From JBAZOY01 sp041648505 (GTDB lineage: Bacteria; Desulfobacterota; Syntrophia; Syntrophales; CG2-30-49-12), in the NCBI GenBank assembly GCA_041648505.1, contig JBAZOY010000032.1, positions 1-27,879 on the forward strand: DNA of 27,879 nt, written 5' to 3'. Under the pieces are notes generated by a model. That model did no database searches. It was given only the letters and a program-made list of their open reading frames with translations, and was not told the origin of the DNA. Position numbers and translations under genes: made by a program. Of the stretch, positions 17,307 to 24,253 are shown piece after piece; position 1 is the first letter of the stretch; every line of letters begins with the position of its first letter.

Positions 17307-18515
17307 GTGACTAAACAGATTAAAAAAATTGTTCTTGCCTATTCGGGAGGATTGGATACCTCGGTTATTTTGAGATGGCTGATTGAGACCTATAACTGTG
17401 AAGTAATAGCCTTTGCCGCTGATATCGGTCAGAAAGAGGAACTGACCGGCCTTAAGGAAAAGGCTCTTACTACAGGTGCCGGCAAGGTATATATTGATGA
17501 TTTACAGGAGGAATTTGTCGGGGATTTTGTATTTCCTGCTCTGAGGGCCAATGCTTGTTATGAGGGTAGATATCTGCTCGGAACTTCCCTGGCCAGGCCG
17601 CTTATTGCCAAAAGGCAGATCGAGATTGCCGAGGCGGAGGGGGCGGATGGTGTGGCCCATGGCGCTACGGGGAAGGGAAATGATCAGGTGCGGTTTGAGT
17701 TAACCTACTTGGCTTTAAATCCGGAGATTATAATTGTTGCACCATGGAGGGATGAGAAGTGGTGTTTTGATTCCAGAGGGTCGATGATTGATTATGCCCG
17801 TAAATACAGCATACCCCTTTCCCTGACGAAAGAGAAACCTTACAGCAGCGACAGAAATCTGCTCCATATCTCCTATGAGGGAGGTATCCTCGAAGACCCA
17901 TGGGCAGAACCCATGGAGGATATGTTTGTCTTGACTGTCTCTCCCGAAGCGGCGCCTGATACAGCTACCTATGTAGAGGTTGATTTTGAGAAGGGAAATC
18001 CTGTGGCAATAGATGGGGAGAAAATGAGCCCGGCAGGTCTTTTAGACCATTTGAACCTGGTAGCAGGCGCCAACGGAATCGGCAGGGTGGACATGGTGGA
18101 AAATCGTTTTGTGGGGATGAAATCAAGGGGAGTTTATGAAACACCGGGGGGAGATGTCCTCTGGAAAGCCCACCGCGCGGTAGAGTCCATTACCATGGAT
18201 CGGGAAGTTATGCTGATGAGAGATTCTCTGATACCTAAATATGCTCAACTGGTATATAATGGTTTCTGGTATTCGCCGGAGATGAAAGTCCTGCAGAAAT
18301 TCATTGACGAAACACAGGCGAACGTGACGGGTACTGCCCGTTTGAAACTATACAAGGGTAATTGTATCGTAGTCGGAAGGAAATCACCCTGTTCCCTTTA
18401 CATGAATGATCTTGCCACCTTTGAGAGAGACGCGGTTTACAACCAGGGAGATGCCACGGGATTTATAAAACTCAATGCCCTGAGGCTTAAGTTGCAGGCC
18501 TTGAGGAAGGTATGA
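17307..18515 (+). CDS. argG: Argininosuccinate synthase
   Basis: It joins citrulline and aspartate at the cost of ATP to give argininosuccinate. The N-terminal PP-loop AYSGGLDTSVILRWL (about residues 10-24) binds ATP; GATGKGNDQVRFELTY (about 119-134) and the APWR segment (about 145-148) bind citrulline and aspartate. Length (402) is normal. The start is GTG at 17307, with ACGAGGAGAGG upstream. Its stop codon overlaps the first possible start of argH (ATGA). Confidence 0.97.
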   Translation: MTKQIKKIVLAYSGGLDTSVILRWLIETYNCEVIAFAADIGQKEELTGLKEKALTTGAGKVYIDDLQEEFVGDFVFPALRANACYEGRYLLGTSLARPLIAKRQIEIAEAEGADGVAHGATGKGNDQVRFELTYLALNPEIIIVAPWRDEKWCFDSRGSMIDYARKYSIPLSLTKEKPYSSDRNLLHISYEGGILEDPWAEPMEDMFVLTVSPEAAPDTATYVEVDFEKGNPVAIDGEKMSPAGLLDHLNLVAGANGIGRVDMVENRFVGMKSRGVYETPGGDVLWKAHRAVESITMDREVMLMRDSLIPKYAQLVYNGFWYSPEMKVLQKFIDETQANVTGTARLKLYKGNCIVVGRKSPCSLYMNDLATFERDAVYNQGDATGFIKLNALRLKLQALRKV

Positions 18516-19918
18516 AGGAGGAGGAAGAAGGCAGGATGGTAGAACGGAAGAAGCCTTGGGAAGGGAGATTTCGTGAACCTACAGATCGAGAAGTAGAGGC
18601 GTTTACCGCCTCTATCCATTTTGATAAACGTCTTGCCCGTTATGATGTTAAGGGAAGCATTGCCCACGCAAAGATGCTGGCCCGACAGGGTATTATTTCG
18701 AAAAAAGAGGAGACGGCCATTATTGTCGGCCTGAAGGATATTCTCAAAGAAATTGAAAGAGGAGACTTTAGCTTTTATCCCCAGGATGAAGATATTCATA
18801 TGGCGATAGAAAAAGCACTGACCATCCGCGTGGGAGATGCGGGGGGGAAACTCCATACAGGCAGGAGCAGAAATGATCAGGTATCTCTTGATGTTAGACT
18901 CTATTTAAGAGCTGAAATCCACCGTGTACTGGATCTGATTGCAGCGCTGAAATTATCCCTGGTTGAACTGGCAGAAAGAGAGCACCGGACTATCATGCCG
19001 GGTTACACCCATATGCAGAAGGCTCAGCCGGTTCTTCTTTCTCATTACCTCTTAGCTTATTGGGAGATGCTGGATCGGGATGAGGCAAGACTGCGTGATT
19101 GTTTCAAAAGGGTAAATGTGATGCCTCTTGGGGCTGCCGCACTGGCCGGTTCAGGTCTGCCCATTGACAGGAAATACACGGCCAGAGTCCTGAAATTTCC
19201 CGAAATATCTCAGAACAGCATGGATGCCGTCTCTGACAGGGATTTTATTGCCGAGTTTATCTTTGCCGCTTCTCTTGTCATGATGCACCTGTCCCGCTTT
19301 TGTGAGGACCTTGTGATCTGGTCCACGGAAGAATTTAACTTTGTGGAAATATCAGATGCCTTCACGACGGGGAGCAGTATCATGCCCCAGAAAAAGAATC
19401 CCGATGTTGCCGAGTTGATCAGGGGGAAAACAGGGCGTGTCTACGGAAGTCTGATGACCATTTTGACGCTGATGAAGGGCCTCCCCATGACTTACAACAG
19501 GGACCTTCAGGAAGACAAGGAACCCCTCTTTGATACAGTGGATACAGTGACAGGATGCCTGCAGGTACTTAGTGGAATGCTCCAACATCTGAAGTTTAAC
19601 AGGGTGAAGATGCGCGAGGAAGCTGCGGGAGGATTCTCCACAGCTACCGATGTTGCCGACTATCTCGTGATGCGGGGTGTACCTTTCCGGGAATCGCACG
19701 GGATTGTAGGACGTCTTGTCGCTTACTGTATGGAAAAGAACAAGGGATTGTCTGACTTGACGATAGATGAATTCCGCCGGTTTTATAAGGGGTTTGATGA
19801 AGATGTCTATGAGTGTCTTAAGGTGGAAAACTCAGTGAATGCTCGAAACATTACCGGTGGCACTGCTGAAGAGATGGTCTTGAAGAGAATCAGGGAAATT
19901 AAGGACAGGAAAAGATGA
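18512..19918 (+). CDS. argH: Argininosuccinate lyase
   Basis: It splits argininosuccinate into arginine and fumarate, the last step of arginine synthesis. The fumarase/aspartase-superfamily signature GSSIMPQKKNPDVAE holds the catalytic serine loop, and TGRSRNDQVSLDVRLYLR and GYTHMQKAQPV are the other two conserved regions. The listed ATG at 18512 overlaps the argG stop. An in-frame ATG at 18536 begins MVERKKPWEGRF, which matches the usual N-terminus, and is preceded by AAGGAGGAGG, so it is the likelier start (460 residues). The stop overlaps the next gene by four bases. Confidence 0.96.
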   Translation: MKEEEEGRMVERKKPWEGRFREPTDREVEAFTASIHFDKRLARYDVKGSIAHAKMLARQGIISKKEETAIIVGLKDILKEIERGDFSFYPQDEDIHMAIEKALTIRVGDAGGKLHTGRSRNDQVSLDVRLYLRAEIHRVLDLIAALKLSLVELAEREHRTIMPGYTHMQKAQPVLLSHYLLAYWEMLDRDEARLRDCFKRVNVMPLGAAALAGSGLPIDRKYTARVLKFPEISQNSMDAVSDRDFIAEFIFAASLVMMHLSRFCEDLVIWSTEEFNFVEISDAFTTGSSIMPQKKNPDVAELIRGKTGRVYGSLMTILTLMKGLPMTYNRDLQEDKEPLFDTVDTVTGCLQVLSGMLQHLKFNRVKMREEAAGGFSTATDVADYLVMRGVPFRESHGIVGRLVAYCMEKNKGLSDLTIDEFRRFYKGFDEDVYECLKVENSVNARNITGGTAEEMVLKRIREIKDRKR

Positions 19919-20358
19919 AGAGAGGCAACCGGCGGTATTTTTTTGCTACAATTGTAATTTTCCTTTTCCCCGTAATCTTTTGTGGATGCGGTAAAAAAGG
20001 AGACCCGCTTCCCTATCACGTTGTAATGCCGAAAGCGATTTCCAACCTTGAGGTTCAACATGGAGAAGGTGGCGCCGTACTTCGCTGGAGCAAGGAAGGC
20101 GATGCAAATCTTGCCGGATTCAAAATAACAAGAAACGAGACAGAAATATCCTCCCGCATCTGTCTGGATTGCCCCCGGGAATATACTCTGATTGCCGACC
20201 TGTCGCTTGGAGATCCGAAACTTACGAGGAAAGAAAAAGGCATTTTTTCCTACCTCGATTCAACAGTCAGGCCGGGTATGATGTACGCTTACCGTGTTAT
20301 CGTCTGCAATACCTCCGGAGCCTGCAGCGATCCATCAAATATTGCCGAAATAAAATAA
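19915..20358 (+). CDS. Small outer-membrane-type lipoprotein with a fibronectin-III-like domain
   Basis: The N-terminal signal (residues 1-24) ends in a lipobox-like FCG-C with Cys25, followed by GKKGDPLPY, the hallmark of the short LptM/YifL-type lipoprotein often encoded next to lysA. Here the remaining ~110 residues (VMPKAISNLEVQHGEGGAVL... to PSNIAEIK) look like one fibronectin type III fold, with a Cys pair at RICLDC and another at VCNTSGAC that could form disulfides. It overlaps argH by four bases (ATGA), so it is co-translated with the arginine operon. lysA and the diaminopimelate genes that commonly follow such a lipoprotein gene are absent; repeat and Rhs debris begin directly at its stop. 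Function is unknown. Confidence 0.75.
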   Translation: MKRGNRRYFFATIVIFLFPVIFCGCGKKGDPLPYHVVMPKAISNLEVQHGEGGAVLRWSKEGDANLAGFKITRNETEISSRICLDCPREYTLIADLSLGDPKLTRKEKGIFSYLDSTVRPGMMYAYRVIVCNTSGACSDPSNIAEIK

Positions 20359-20414
20359 GGGAATTCGGTGATGTGTGATTCTCGCGCTGTGCAGGCAGGC
20401 AGTGAACTCTGGCG
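20345..20414 (+). repeat. ~70-bp direct repeat, copy 1
   Basis: The core 20367-20409 is identical over 43 bases to 24206-24248. Flanking similarity extends upstream through the lipoprotein's last codons (GAAATAAAATAAGGG against GAAATTAAATAAGGG) and a few bases downstream. Both copies have the same orientation. After it, 20415-20554 holds nothing I recognise. Confidence 0.85.
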
Positions 20415-20554
20415 CGAAAAACGGGTGAGGGGAAAGATTGCCGATGAATTCAATGTTTGTGCGTCTCTTAGACCGCACTCTTCAGTGTGAACTACTTAAC
20501 AAAGTCTCATAGTCCGATAGGTTTTAAAACAGAAAAACAGACTTAACCGCCCTT

Positions 20555-21826
20555 TCAACATACAACTTCACCCTGGATGGAAACGGTAACGGACATTTAT
20601 TGCACAGGCGGAGCCTCTTACACCTGATCTTATTGTAAACACGACAACTTACGAATATAATACTTCAAGAAACCGACTTTTGACTGCCGGAGCATCCACC
20701 TTCAGCTATGATGATGAAGGGCAGTTATATAACAAGGACGGCACCGTGTACAACTTTGATTACGAGCATCGCTTAGCCGGTATAGGGAGTTCTTATGCCT
20801 GTTACTATGACGGTATGGGCAAGAGGCTCAAGGCGATACGCAATGGTGTGGAGACCCGCTATATTTACGATCCCACGGGGAATCTCCTGGCTGAGGCTGA
20901 TGGAAATAACAACATCACCCGCTACTATATCTACGGCAATGGGCTCCTGGCGATGGTGGCGACGGCGATCAGGTATACTGCTACCACTTTAATGCTACCG
21001 GCAGTACAATAGCAATGACTGACGGCGACCAGGATATTAAGAACAAATATGCCTACGATCCCTTCGGCAACATTGCCGCGCAGCAGGAAGCCAGCGGCCT
21101 GTCCCAGCCGTTCAAGTATGTGGGACAGTTCGGGGTCATGACGGAGCCGAATGGCCTTTACTATATGCGGGCGAGGTATTATGATCCGCAGGTGGGGAGG
21201 TTTATATCGGAAGACCCCATCGGCTTCGGTGGCGGGGATGTTAATTTGTATGCGTATGTAGGTGGAAACCCTATTATGGGGATCGATCCGTTGGGGCTGT
21301 GTGGAAAGAACACAAGCGGTAATTGGATTGGGACAGGTATTGGTGAAAATTCTGCAGAATGGTATGCAAATAAATATAATGAGACCGGGAATATAGCTTA
21401 TGCTGTTGGAGGATCCCTTGCTTCATTATGGACTCCCGAGACATATGTGAAAACTGCAGCAACATTAGCTGGGGGATATTTAGTTGGTTCAGCATTGTCT
21501 CCAGCGGCAAGTGTAGCACCTAAGTTCACTAATTTTGCTGAAGGTGAACGGAGCCGCGGCTGAGCGGCAGGCCGACGAAAATTTATTTTCGGAGGGCTGG
21601 CCGTTCGAGCCGCGTGTTCAGCCGCCGCAGGCGGCGACACGCGGTGACAGACGCGGCTCCGTTCATCCTGACCGCCTGCGGTCAGGATGAACAATGGTTT
21701 ATACAGCAATTATCAAAAGGAGGTGCCGAAACGTATACAAAATTAGCTCCCGCGGTCAATCAGGGAGCTAGATACGAAATAATAAAAGCGCTGTCACAGG
21801 AACTGAAAATTCCCTTTCCATTCTAA
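20555..21826 (+). pseudogene. Rhs/YD-repeat protein C-terminus with toxin tip, decayed
   Basis: This is the C-terminal end of an Rhs polymorphic-toxin gene. YD repeats are visible (YNFTLDGNGN near 20561, TTTYEYNTSRNRLLTAG near 20660, FSYDDEGQLYNKDGTVYNFDY, RYIYDPTGNLLAEAD), then the core end MRARYYDPQVGRFISEDPIG and NLYAYVGGNPIMGIDPLGL, which normally precedes a variable toxin tip. Breaks: a frame change between about 20590 and 20620; a one-base loss near 20957, where the adjacent frame reads GDGDQVYCYHFNATG; and a 143-bp palindromic insertion after 21549. Removing the insertion joins FAEGE to QWFIQQLSKGGAETY and runs to TAA at 21824-21826. The reconstructed tip is about 125 residues, with a hydrophobic stretch (TAATLAGGYLVGSALSP) and no toxin motif I recognise. 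There is no N-terminal secretion or PAAR region. Confidence 0.8.
21545..21692. mobile_element. Palindromic insertion element (MITE/REP-like) in the Rhs tip
   Basis: A structured 138-bp unit (21550-21687) is flanked by TGAAC on both sides (21545-21549 and 21688-21692). Inverted repeats: TGAACGGAGCCGCG (21545-21558) with CGCGGCTCCGTTCA (21652-21665); CGAAAAT-TT-ATTTTCG (21576-21591); CCGCGTG/CACGCGG (21610-21616 and 21638-21644) enclosing CCGCC-GCA-GGCGG; and a terminal perfect 15-bp stem with a CT loop (21661-21692). Deleting one TGAAC plus the unit restores the toxin frame exactly. No transposase is encoded. The TGAAC may be a target duplication, or part of the element, since it belongs to both palindromes. 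Confidence 0.8.
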
Positions 21827-21840
21827 ATGAGAAGGAGATT

Positions 21841-22389
21841 ATGATGAAAATCTTTGGAAACAGAAAGCAAACTAAAGCCGTAGAAGAGAATTTTGGTAAA
21901 TATATGGTCAATAAATTTGAAAATAGCGATTCTAATATAACTGAGAGAGAATATTTCTATTGCATTATAAAGTTAGCCGTAGATGTGAACTTAGAAAATA
22001 AGAAAATCATTGAATCCTTATTACAGAAGATAATCAAGGCGGCTGATGAAACAAATGGAGATGTGACAAACTTATGTGCCGATTCATTAGTAGTTCTGTA
22101 TGGCTTACCTTTGCCAGATCCAAATGTATATGAAAACATTGAAAGTTTTATAATAAAGATAGGAACTTTAAAGAGCGAGATCATAACGATACTTGGTAGA
22201 GAAATTGGTTTATATGGACGTTTCGGTTATGAAAAGAGATATATTGTAACAGCAATAGGTAGAAATTTAGTTAAAGATTTTAATATTATAAATAGCTATA
22301 AGACCAATAAAATATTTATTCATGATGACGTTGCTGACAAAATGTTAAATCTGAAACAATTGGAAAGTGTAGAAATCATAAAGGGATAA
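21841..22389 (+). CDS. Unrecognised protein, candidate immunity to the Rhs toxin tip
   Basis: This is a soluble, probably cytoplasmic 182-residue protein without signal peptide, membrane segment or motif I know. It is largely alpha-helical in appearance, with a Lys- and Ile-rich, AT-rich coding sequence clearly unlike the arginine genes nearby. GAGAAGGAG sits just before the ATG (a second ATG follows at once). Its position, 14 bases after the reconstructed toxin stop and on the same strand, is the classic place for an immunity gene, which would neutralise the toxin by binding it. That role is inferred from position alone. Unlike its neighbour, this ORF is intact. Confidence 0.6.
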   Translation: MMKIFGNRKQTKAVEENFGKYMVNKFENSDSNITEREYFYCIIKLAVDVNLENKKIIESLLQKIIKAADETNGDVTNLCADSLVVLYGLPLPDPNVYENIESFIIKIGTLKSEIITILGREIGLYGRFGYEKRYIVTAIGRNLVKDFNIINSYKTNKIFIHDDVADKMLNLKQLESVEIIKG

Positions 22390-22802
22390 AGCCTTAAAGA
22401 GCGTAATCGGGGACGGGTTCAAATTACTTTAGCTGTCTGCTTATCTTTGTCATTCCCGGCATTCCAGCGGTAAGGTGAATTGCAGGAGGTAATTCCGAGG
22501 TAATTCCGGGGAAGGTAATTCCGGGGACAGCATACATATTTCTATATCCGGGAAAGGCAATGATTCGATCAACTGACAGAAGAAACTCGGTAATAACGCT
22601 GATCTGCGACAGCTACGCCAATCTCGGGGCAGCAACCACCGCAAACCATCCGGTGATAAGCTTTTTCCGTGGCGGCATCGGCAGGATGGCGCAGCTTTAC
22701 CGATTAGGTAGAATCGAGCAATAGCTTTGTCTATGACAAACGGACAGGGGCAGGATGTCGATTGTTAAAAAAACTTTAATGTCGATTGGGAGGAATAAGA
22801 AT
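22390..22802 (+). other. Gene-poor stretch with tandem REP-tail-like motifs
   Basis: No convincing gene is present. The decamer GGTAATTCCG occurs three times (22488-22497, 22499-22508, 22514-22523), the last continuing as GGGGACAGCATACATATTT; a related GGGGACGGGTTCAAATTACTT lies at 22409-22429. I recall such sequences beside REP-associated (Y1) transposase genes in related bacteria. From about 22565 to 22723 one plus frame stays open and reads ICDSYANLGAATTANHPVIS and GGIGRMAQLYRLGRIEQ before a stop; it has no start and no family I recognise. Confidence 0.45.
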
Positions 22803-23159
22803 ATGTCATCGAGACTAAGAAAGGGACTATTTGCAAGTATAGCCATTATCACCCTGCTTTTTACATCGGTTATTCTTTCGTATAGTGAATCAATTAATTA
22901 CGTCTACGATGACTTGAACCGGTTGATAAGAATCGAATACGGAAGTGAACAGTTTATAGAATACACCTACGACGAAGTCGGCAATAGAACGCAGAAAACG
23001 ATTGGCCATGGCGACTCGCCGACCGCTACGCTGAGCCAGTCACCATCATCGACTGTATCTGGTCAGGCATTCACACTTACCTGGGGCTCAACATATGCAG
23101 ACACATGCGCCATCGATAAATCCTTTAATGGGGGAGCATGGGAAGAAGTTACAGGGTAA
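22803..23159 (+). pseudogene. Secreted YD-repeat protein, truncated N-terminal fragment
   Basis: This is the beginning of an Rhs/YD-repeat-type secreted protein. The best start is ATG 22803, preceded by GGGAGGAAT; an in-frame ATG at 22755 lacks a good site. Residues about 5-26 form a signal peptide (LFASIAIITLLFTSVILSYS). Two YD units follow (INYVYDDLNRLIRIEY and EYTYDEVGNRTQKTI), then the start of an Ig-like domain (TLSQSPSSTVSGQAFTLTW). The Ig-like domain stops abruptly at GGAWEEVTG, and the sequence directly after is TGGGGTCAGGTCTTTTATTTTG, a REP-tail-like motif, so the gene appears cut by an insertion or rearrangement. It is not the missing front of the upstream Rhs remnant, because it lies downstream of it. 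Confidence 0.65.
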
Positions 23160-23255
23160 CTGGGGTCAGGTCTTTTATTTTGATATTTCCGATGGTTGAT
23201 ACAACCTGCGGCTATAACAGGCAGGACGTTAAGATGACAGCGGCTACCGCATTAT

Positions 23256-23504
23256 TTAATAGTGATAACGACAAGCCAGTATTCTGATTTTATCGTTTTT
23301 TACCTGATAAACAAGTCTGTGCTCATGATCAATACGTCTTGACCAGCAACCTGTTAGATCGTGTTTTAAAGGTTCTGGCTTGCCGGTTCCATGGAATGGT
23401 TCACGCTGGACTTCTTTGATAAGCTTAACAATCTTGAGGGCTTTTTTACGGTCTTGTTCAATCCACCATGAGAGGTCTTCAAACCCGGCAAGATCAAACT
23501 CCAA
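23256..23504 (-). CDS. yoeB: YoeB/Txe-family mRNA-interferase toxin
   Basis: This toxin cuts mRNA at the ribosome. The YoeB signature is complete: LEFDLAGFEDLSWWIEQDRK at the N-terminus, GKPEPLKHDLTGCWSRRID and EHRLVY in the middle, and the terminal ACRYHY with catalytic His and Tyr. Only non-ATG starts are available: TTG at 23504 (LEFDL, which fits the family) or TTG at 23525. Either overlaps the antitoxin gene, so the toxin is translationally coupled to it. It lies within the repeat-bounded islet and is apparently intact. Confidence 0.9.
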   Translation of the reverse strand: MEFDLAGFEDLSWWIEQDRKKALKIVKLIKEVQREPFHGTGKPEPLKHDLTGCWSRRIDHEHRLVYQVKNDKIRILACRYHY

Positions 23505-23697
23505 GCTTGTTACAGGCTTCGTCAAAAGGTATCCCTTTCTCGCGGTTTTTTGCCTCCAGCAGTCGTTTTTTCATTGTCCTGTTTTTTAGAAGATAAGCGG
23601 TCTCTTTCTCTGACTGTAGTTCCTGCCATAGATCAATAGGCACAATAACGCCTGTTACATTATTGTGCTCATCAGAAATATATTGTATCTGTTCCAT
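23494..23697 (-). CDS. Phd/YefM-type antitoxin
   Basis: This is the partner of the YoeB-like toxin. It binds DNA through its N-terminal half and the toxin through its C-terminal tail. Sequence features: MEQIQYISDEHNNVTGVIVP, then IDLWQELQSEKETAYLLKN, and the conserved KKRLLEAKNREKGIPFDEAC end. The ATG at 23697 has GGAGG five bases upstream, better than the earlier in-frame codon at 23712. It ends inside the toxin gene. Confidence 0.88.
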   Translation of the reverse strand: MEQIQYISDEHNNVTGVIVPIDLWQELQSEKETAYLLKNRTMKKRLLEAKNREKGIPFDEACNKLGV

Positions 23698-23719
23698 GAT
23701 ATCCTCCCGCACCTTATGG

Positions 23720-23774
23720 ACAAAAAACTATTGTACTGCATAGGTCGTTCTTTAACATGAATAATAGTTTTTGT
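23720..23774. promoter_or_regulatory. Inverted repeat upstream of the toxin-antitoxin operon
   Basis: ACAAAAAACTATT (23720-23732) and AATAGTTTTTGT (23763-23774) are inverted copies with one bulged A, 30 bases apart, directly in front of the antitoxin gene. They could be the autoregulatory operator of the YefM-like repressor. Confidence 0.4.
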
Positions 23775-23829
23775 TATTTTCATTCAATTATTTAGCATTA
23801 AAAGGTAATAGTCAAGCACAAAAGGTGCT

Positions 23830-24120
23830 TCAGATGGCGAGATTGATCCGTTTCCATTTTAATGACAACCTGTCTGCCTTTATTCTCATATCCCGTATGG
23901 TAGGCGACGCAAACTCAGCTTTTTTAGATGTTTTGATAGCTTCAGTTTTTGTAAAAACTCTGTTGGCGAAGATGTCGCGTATCCTTCTATATATACAGTT
24001 GCGTCCGTAATCCGTATCCTCGACAGCCGTCATGATGACTTTGGAAGGATGGTGGTTATTTCCTTCAATATAGTGAGTGACATGGGGTTCTTTTCCTTGG
24101 AATCTATCAATAATTGGCAT
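23830..24120 (-). CDS. Unrecognised 96-residue ORF
   Basis: It begins MPIIDRFQGKEPHVTHYIEG and is strongly basic towards the C-terminus (RDMRIKADRLSLKWKRINLA). It has no signal peptide, membrane segment or motif I know, and no good ribosome binding site before the ATG at 24120. It sits between the toxin-antitoxin pair and the second repeat copy, in a debris-rich stretch, so it may be a fragment of a larger gene. Confidence 0.35.
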   Translation of the reverse strand: MPIIDRFQGKEPHVTHYIEGNNHHPSKVIMTAVEDTDYGRNCIYRRIRDIFANRVFTKTEAIKTSKKAEFASPTIRDMRIKADRLSLKWKRINLAI

Positions 24121-24182
24121 TCACCCACGGGCATGAGCCAGGGGGAATCTGTTGATCAGATCGGCCTTTGCACGGCAACAGG

Positions 24183-24253
24183 CGGAAATTAAATAAGGGG
24201 ATCCGGGTGATGTGTGATTCTCGCGCTGTGCAGGCAGGCAGTGAACTCCGGCG
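24183..24253 (+). repeat. ~70-bp direct repeat, copy 2
   Basis: This is the partner of the repeat at 20345-20414 (43 identical bases at 24206-24248). It overlaps the 3' end of the M48 protease gene on the other strand and supplies its last ~17 codons. Confidence 0.85.

Noticed and set aside
22488..22523. Possible CRISPR-like tandem repeats
   Set aside because: The units are 10 bases with 1- and 5-base gaps; no spacers, no cas genes.
22450..22644. 64-codon minus-strand ORF over the tandem GGTAATTCCG repeats
   Set aside because: Its repeated P-E-L sequence is only the translation of the repeat; no start signal.
24126..24195. Open frame ending AEIK, the same four residues as the lipoprotein upstream of repeat copy 1
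   Set aside because: The similarity is confined to the last few codons next to the repeat; the sequence before differs, so a duplicated lipoprotein gene is not supported.
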